From contig PAWC01000043.1 of assembly GCA_002713385.1 (NCBI GenBank), forward strand, positions 5,427 to 12,523: a stretch of DNA of 7,097 nt, read 5' to 3'. Positions 5,209-7,097 of this stretch are shown here, piece after piece. Both the position numbers and the translations under genes were made by a program. Position 1 is the first letter of the stretch, and each line of letters begins with the position of its first letter. Origin of the DNA: Fidelibacterota bacterium. Its GTDB lineage: Bacteria; Fidelibacterota; Marinisomatia; Marinisomatales; TCS55. Below the pieces are notes generated by a model that searched no databases, was not told the DNA's origin, and saw nothing but the letters and a program-made list of their open reading frames with translations.

Positions 5209-5664
5209 TTAATAGTCTCTTAAGTGAAAGTGTTGGTTTGGTTTTTGGTAATATGTGGGGTAATTGTTTATTTGAAAACTTAAAAAACTGTTTTCAGATG
5301 TTTTATAGTTCAATCCTACTCCATAAAAAATATTTCCTTGATTTTGCATTCCACCCATTGTTGGCTGAACAAGGCTTACCTGCGTATTCAAACTCATTTT
5401 TGGAGTTAAAGCCAAGGAAAAAGAATTGGTATATGCTCCTACGCCAACAGACATTCCGCCCATATTCATTAAGGACATGGAAAAACTGTGGTTCATTTGA
5501 AAATTTTGAGCATCAAGCAGTGAAGGTATTACAGGACCACCTGTAATTGATTCCCTGATATTTTGATGGGGTGCATCAGTTCTAAATTGACCAAAGGTGG
5601 GAACGACTGCAGCCAACAGAATTGACGTTATTATAATTTTGATAAAAAATAAATGATTTTTCAC
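5209..5664 (-). CDS. Small secreted protein, possibly outer-membrane-associated (151 aa)
   Basis: I do not recognise a named family. Residues 1-25 are a clear Sec signal peptide (basic start, hydrophobic ITSILLAAVV, likely cut after PTFG before Gln26), so the mature product is about 126 residues. It is rich in Ser, Asn, Met, Gln and Gly and poor in charge. Alternating patterns such as SFSMSLMNMGGMSVGVGAY and NIFYGVGLNYK, followed by FLSFQIN, suggest beta strands of an outer-membrane or surface beta-sheet protein. The gene uses GTG: the frame has no upstream ATG before a stop, and the next Met (57) would lose the signal. No strong ribosome-binding site is seen. It sits 51 bases after mnmA and 3 bases before the LytR_C gene, so it is inside the operon although it differs in function. 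It may act with the LytR_C protein in the envelope. Confidence 0.75.
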   Translation of the reverse strand: MKNHLFFIKIIITSILLAAVVPTFGQFRTDAPHQNIRESITGGPVIPSLLDAQNFQMNHSFSMSLMNMGGMSVGVGAYTNSFSLALTPKMSLNTQVSLVQPTMGGMQNQGNIFYGVGLNYKTSENSFLSFQINNYPTYYQKPNQHFHLRDY

Positions 5665-5715
5665 GGTGTTAATTTCGCTTTATTTAGGTCTATTTTGCAA
5701 TCCCGCAATTAATAA

Positions 5716-6786
5716 TTAGTTCCGACTTTCTATGGTTCCTCCACCCAGACAAATATCATCTTTATAAAACACAGCCGCTTGTCCTGGCGTTACAGCGAAT
5801 TGGGGTTTTTCAAACGTCACATTTGCGGTTCCGTTTGAGATATTGACTGAACAGGGCTGGTCTTTTTGCCGATAGCGAATTTTGGCATTTAATTCGTTTG
5901 AAGAGGGTGTATAATCAGAAATCCAATGCAGATCTTCAACAATAACTTGTGAGTGAAATAAATCAGGATGTTCATGACCTTGTGCTACAATGAGTTTATT
6001 ATTTTTCAGATTTTTATCAACAACGTACCACGGTTCTTCCTTTTCACTATGTCCACCACCGATACCAAGGCCTTGTCGCTGTCCAAGTGTGTAAAACATT
6101 AAGCCATCATGTTTCCCAACAGTTTTTCCACCTTTAGTAGCCATATTCCCGGGGTCAGATTTAAAGTATTGGTGGAGAAATTCAGTGAAATTCCGTTCAC
6201 CTATAAAACAAACTCCTGTACTATCTTTGCGATCGTGATTTGGCAACCCTTTTTCTTTTGCCAGATTGCGAACATCTTTTTTTGTCATTTCTCCAATGGG
6301 GAAAATGGTTTTTCCCAGCTGTTGTTGATTTAACATGAATAAGAAATAGCTCTGATCTTTATTTCCGTCGATTCCTTTTCGCAGCTGGAAGGAACCATTG
6401 CTGATATCAAGGCGAGCATAGTGCCCAGTTGCTATGTGGCTGGCACCCAGTTTCAACGCATAATTTAAGAAAGCTTTAAATTTTATTTCTTTATTGCAAA
6501 GTGTATCTGGATTGGGAGTTCTACCGGCAGCATATTCTTTCAAAAAAAGATCAAAAACCTTTTCTTTGTATTCTTTAGAAAAATTGACTGTTTTTAACTG
6601 TAATCCCAGATGATTACAAGCCAGCAATGCATCATTGTAATCCTGCTCGGCTGTGCAGTATGGGTTGTCTTCCTCCCAGTTTTTCATGAAGATGCATTCC
6701 ACATCAAAACCTTGTTCTTTCAATAGCAAAGCCGAGACGGCGCTGTCGACACCGCCGCTCATACCCACGATAATGTGCTCGGACAT
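5716..6786 (-). CDS. mnmA: tRNA-specific 2-thiouridylase MnmA
   Basis: MnmA activates U34 of tRNA-Lys, tRNA-Glu and tRNA-Gln with ATP and inserts sulfur to make 2-thiouridine, which stabilises decoding of A-ending codons. The 356 residues are a standard length. The PP-loop ATP site is SGGVDS at 10-15. The two catalytic cysteines are present: Cys97 in PDTLCNKEIKFK, and Cys193 in STGVCFIGERNF, matching Cys102 and Cys199 of E. coli. GHYAR at 121-125 and QSYFLF at 145-150 are further family signatures, and the C-terminal beta-barrel region includes FYTLGQRQGLGIGG near 232-245 and ends CLGGGTIE. The ATG begins one base after the stop of the upstream cysteine desulfurase, its natural sulfur donor, so the two are almost certainly translated together. 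A substrate, tRNA-Lys(UUU), is encoded at 993-1065. Confidence 0.97.
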   Translation of the reverse strand: MSEHIIVGMSGGVDSAVSALLLKEQGFDVECIFMKNWEEDNPYCTAEQDYNDALLACNHLGLQLKTVNFSKEYKEKVFDLFLKEYAAGRTPNPDTLCNKEIKFKAFLNYALKLGASHIATGHYARLDISNGSFQLRKGIDGNKDQSYFLFMLNQQQLGKTIFPIGEMTKKDVRNLAKEKGLPNHDRKDSTGVCFIGERNFTEFLHQYFKSDPGNMATKGGKTVGKHDGLMFYTLGQRQGLGIGGGHSEKEEPWYVVDKNLKNNKLIVAQGHEHPDLFHSQVIVEDLHWISDYTPSSNELNAKIRYRQKDQPCSVNISNGTANVTFEKPQFAVTPGQAAVFYKDDICLGGGTIESRN

Positions 6787-6787
6787 T

Positions 6788-7097
6788 TCAAGCGGCGGAA
6801 CGAATCTGTTCCAGGGAAGATTTAAGGGATTGTGTTAAATAATCTACATCCTGCAATGTGTTGCCAATCCCGAAACTGATGCGCAAGGTGCAAATATTGA
6901 TATCATCCTCTATACTCATTGCAGATAAAATGCGCGAAGGCTTAATATCGCCTGCAGAACATGCCGAGCCGCTGGAAACAGCAATCTTTCTGCGATCAAG
7001 GTGAATCATGAGCAGATCACTTCTAAAACCTGGAAACGAAATGCTTATGAGTCCTGGCAGCCGTTTTTCGGGATGGCCATTAAAAATTGCATCGGGG
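6788..7097 (-). CDS. Cysteine desulfurase, IscS/NifS type (partial, N-terminus outside window)
   Basis: This PLP enzyme takes sulfur from cysteine as a persulfide for Fe-S clusters and thio-modified tRNA. The frame is open to the right edge, and only the last 102 or so codons are seen. An internal ATG at 7009 is not the real start, because homologous sequence continues upstream (FNGHPEKRLPGLISISFPG). The mobile active-site loop is SSGSACSAG, with the persulfide Cys encoded at 6959-6961. This is the class I (IscS/NifS) pattern rather than the RxGHHC of SufS. LRISFG further on matches the usual C-terminal strand. The PLP lysine would be outside the window. The stop TGA at 6788-6790 is one base from the mnmA ATG, which suggests this copy serves tRNA thiolation at least in part. 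iscS or nifS cannot be chosen from this fragment. Confidence 0.93.
   Translation of the reverse strand, partial: PDAIFNGHPEKRLPGLISISFPGFRSDLLMIHLDRRKIAVSSGSACSAGDIKPSRILSAMSIEDDINICTLRISFGIGNTLQDVDYLTQSLKSSLEQIRSAA

Noticed and set aside
5238..5546. Plus-strand open frame of 102 codons
   Set aside because: It is antisense to the 151-residue secreted protein, which has a signal peptide and tight operon spacing, and has no ribosome-binding site or recognisable product.
6109..6838. Plus-strand open frames antisense to mnmA (6109-6333, 6653-6838)
   Set aside because: MnmA is complete and in frame on the minus strand, so these are shadows.
1..7097. CRISPR array, insertion sequence, phage, toxin-antitoxin or defence cassette
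   Set aside because: No spaced direct repeats, terminal inverted repeats, transposase, integrase or paired small toxin-like genes are visible. The tmRNA and tRNAs could serve as integration sites, but I see no attachment-site repeat or integrase.

Overview
This window looks like ordinary chromosomal DNA from an AT-rich Gram-negative bacterium. I place it tentatively in the FCB group (Bacteroidota and relatives such as Marinimicrobia/SAR406). The reasons are a promoter-like TTG-N20-TAnnTTTG element upstream of a tRNA gene, a secreted protein of outer-membrane style inside a housekeeping operon, tRNA and tmRNA genes without an encoded CCA, and the gene mix. No sequence search was possible, so the phylum is an inference.

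Left part (1-2274). On the minus strand there is a partial transglutaminase-like lipoprotein that runs off the left edge, preceded by tRNA-Lys(UUU). A 70-codon gene of unknown function follows on the plus strand and converges on queF (queuosine biosynthesis), which is minus-strand and preceded by tRNA-Lys(CUU). A gene-free stretch of about 325 bases (1950-2274) holds the candidate promoter for the tRNA-Lys(CUU)/queF unit, several inverted repeats, and a perfect 10-bp hairpin that belongs to no visible gene.

Centre (2275-2622). A complete one-piece tmRNA gene (ssrA) lies on the plus strand. Its tag frame can be read directly and encodes the unusual tag ADYGYMAAA. A pseudoknot (PK1) can be drawn 12 bases before the proposed resume codon.

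Right part (2647-7097). A compact minus-strand operon runs from the right edge: cysteine desulfurase (partial), mnmA, a small secreted protein of unknown function, a membrane-anchored LytR_C-domain protein, rsfS and argS. Gaps are 1, 51, 3 and 2 bases, and the last pair overlaps by 38 bases. The theme is translation: sulfur supply and 2-thiolation of tRNA (desulfurase, MnmA), ribosome silencing (RsfS), arginine charging (ArgS), ribosome rescue (tmRNA) and queuosine (QueF). The two lysine tRNAs fit this theme, since tRNA-Lys(UUU) is a standard MnmA substrate.

I see no CRISPR array, insertion sequence, phage gene or defence cassette, and no convincing new multi-gene system. The points most worth checking are the tmRNA tag, a histidine-to-glutamine replacement at a QueF active-site position, the orphan hairpin upstream of ssrA, the competing hairpins in the lipoprotein leader, and two uncharacterised small proteins.
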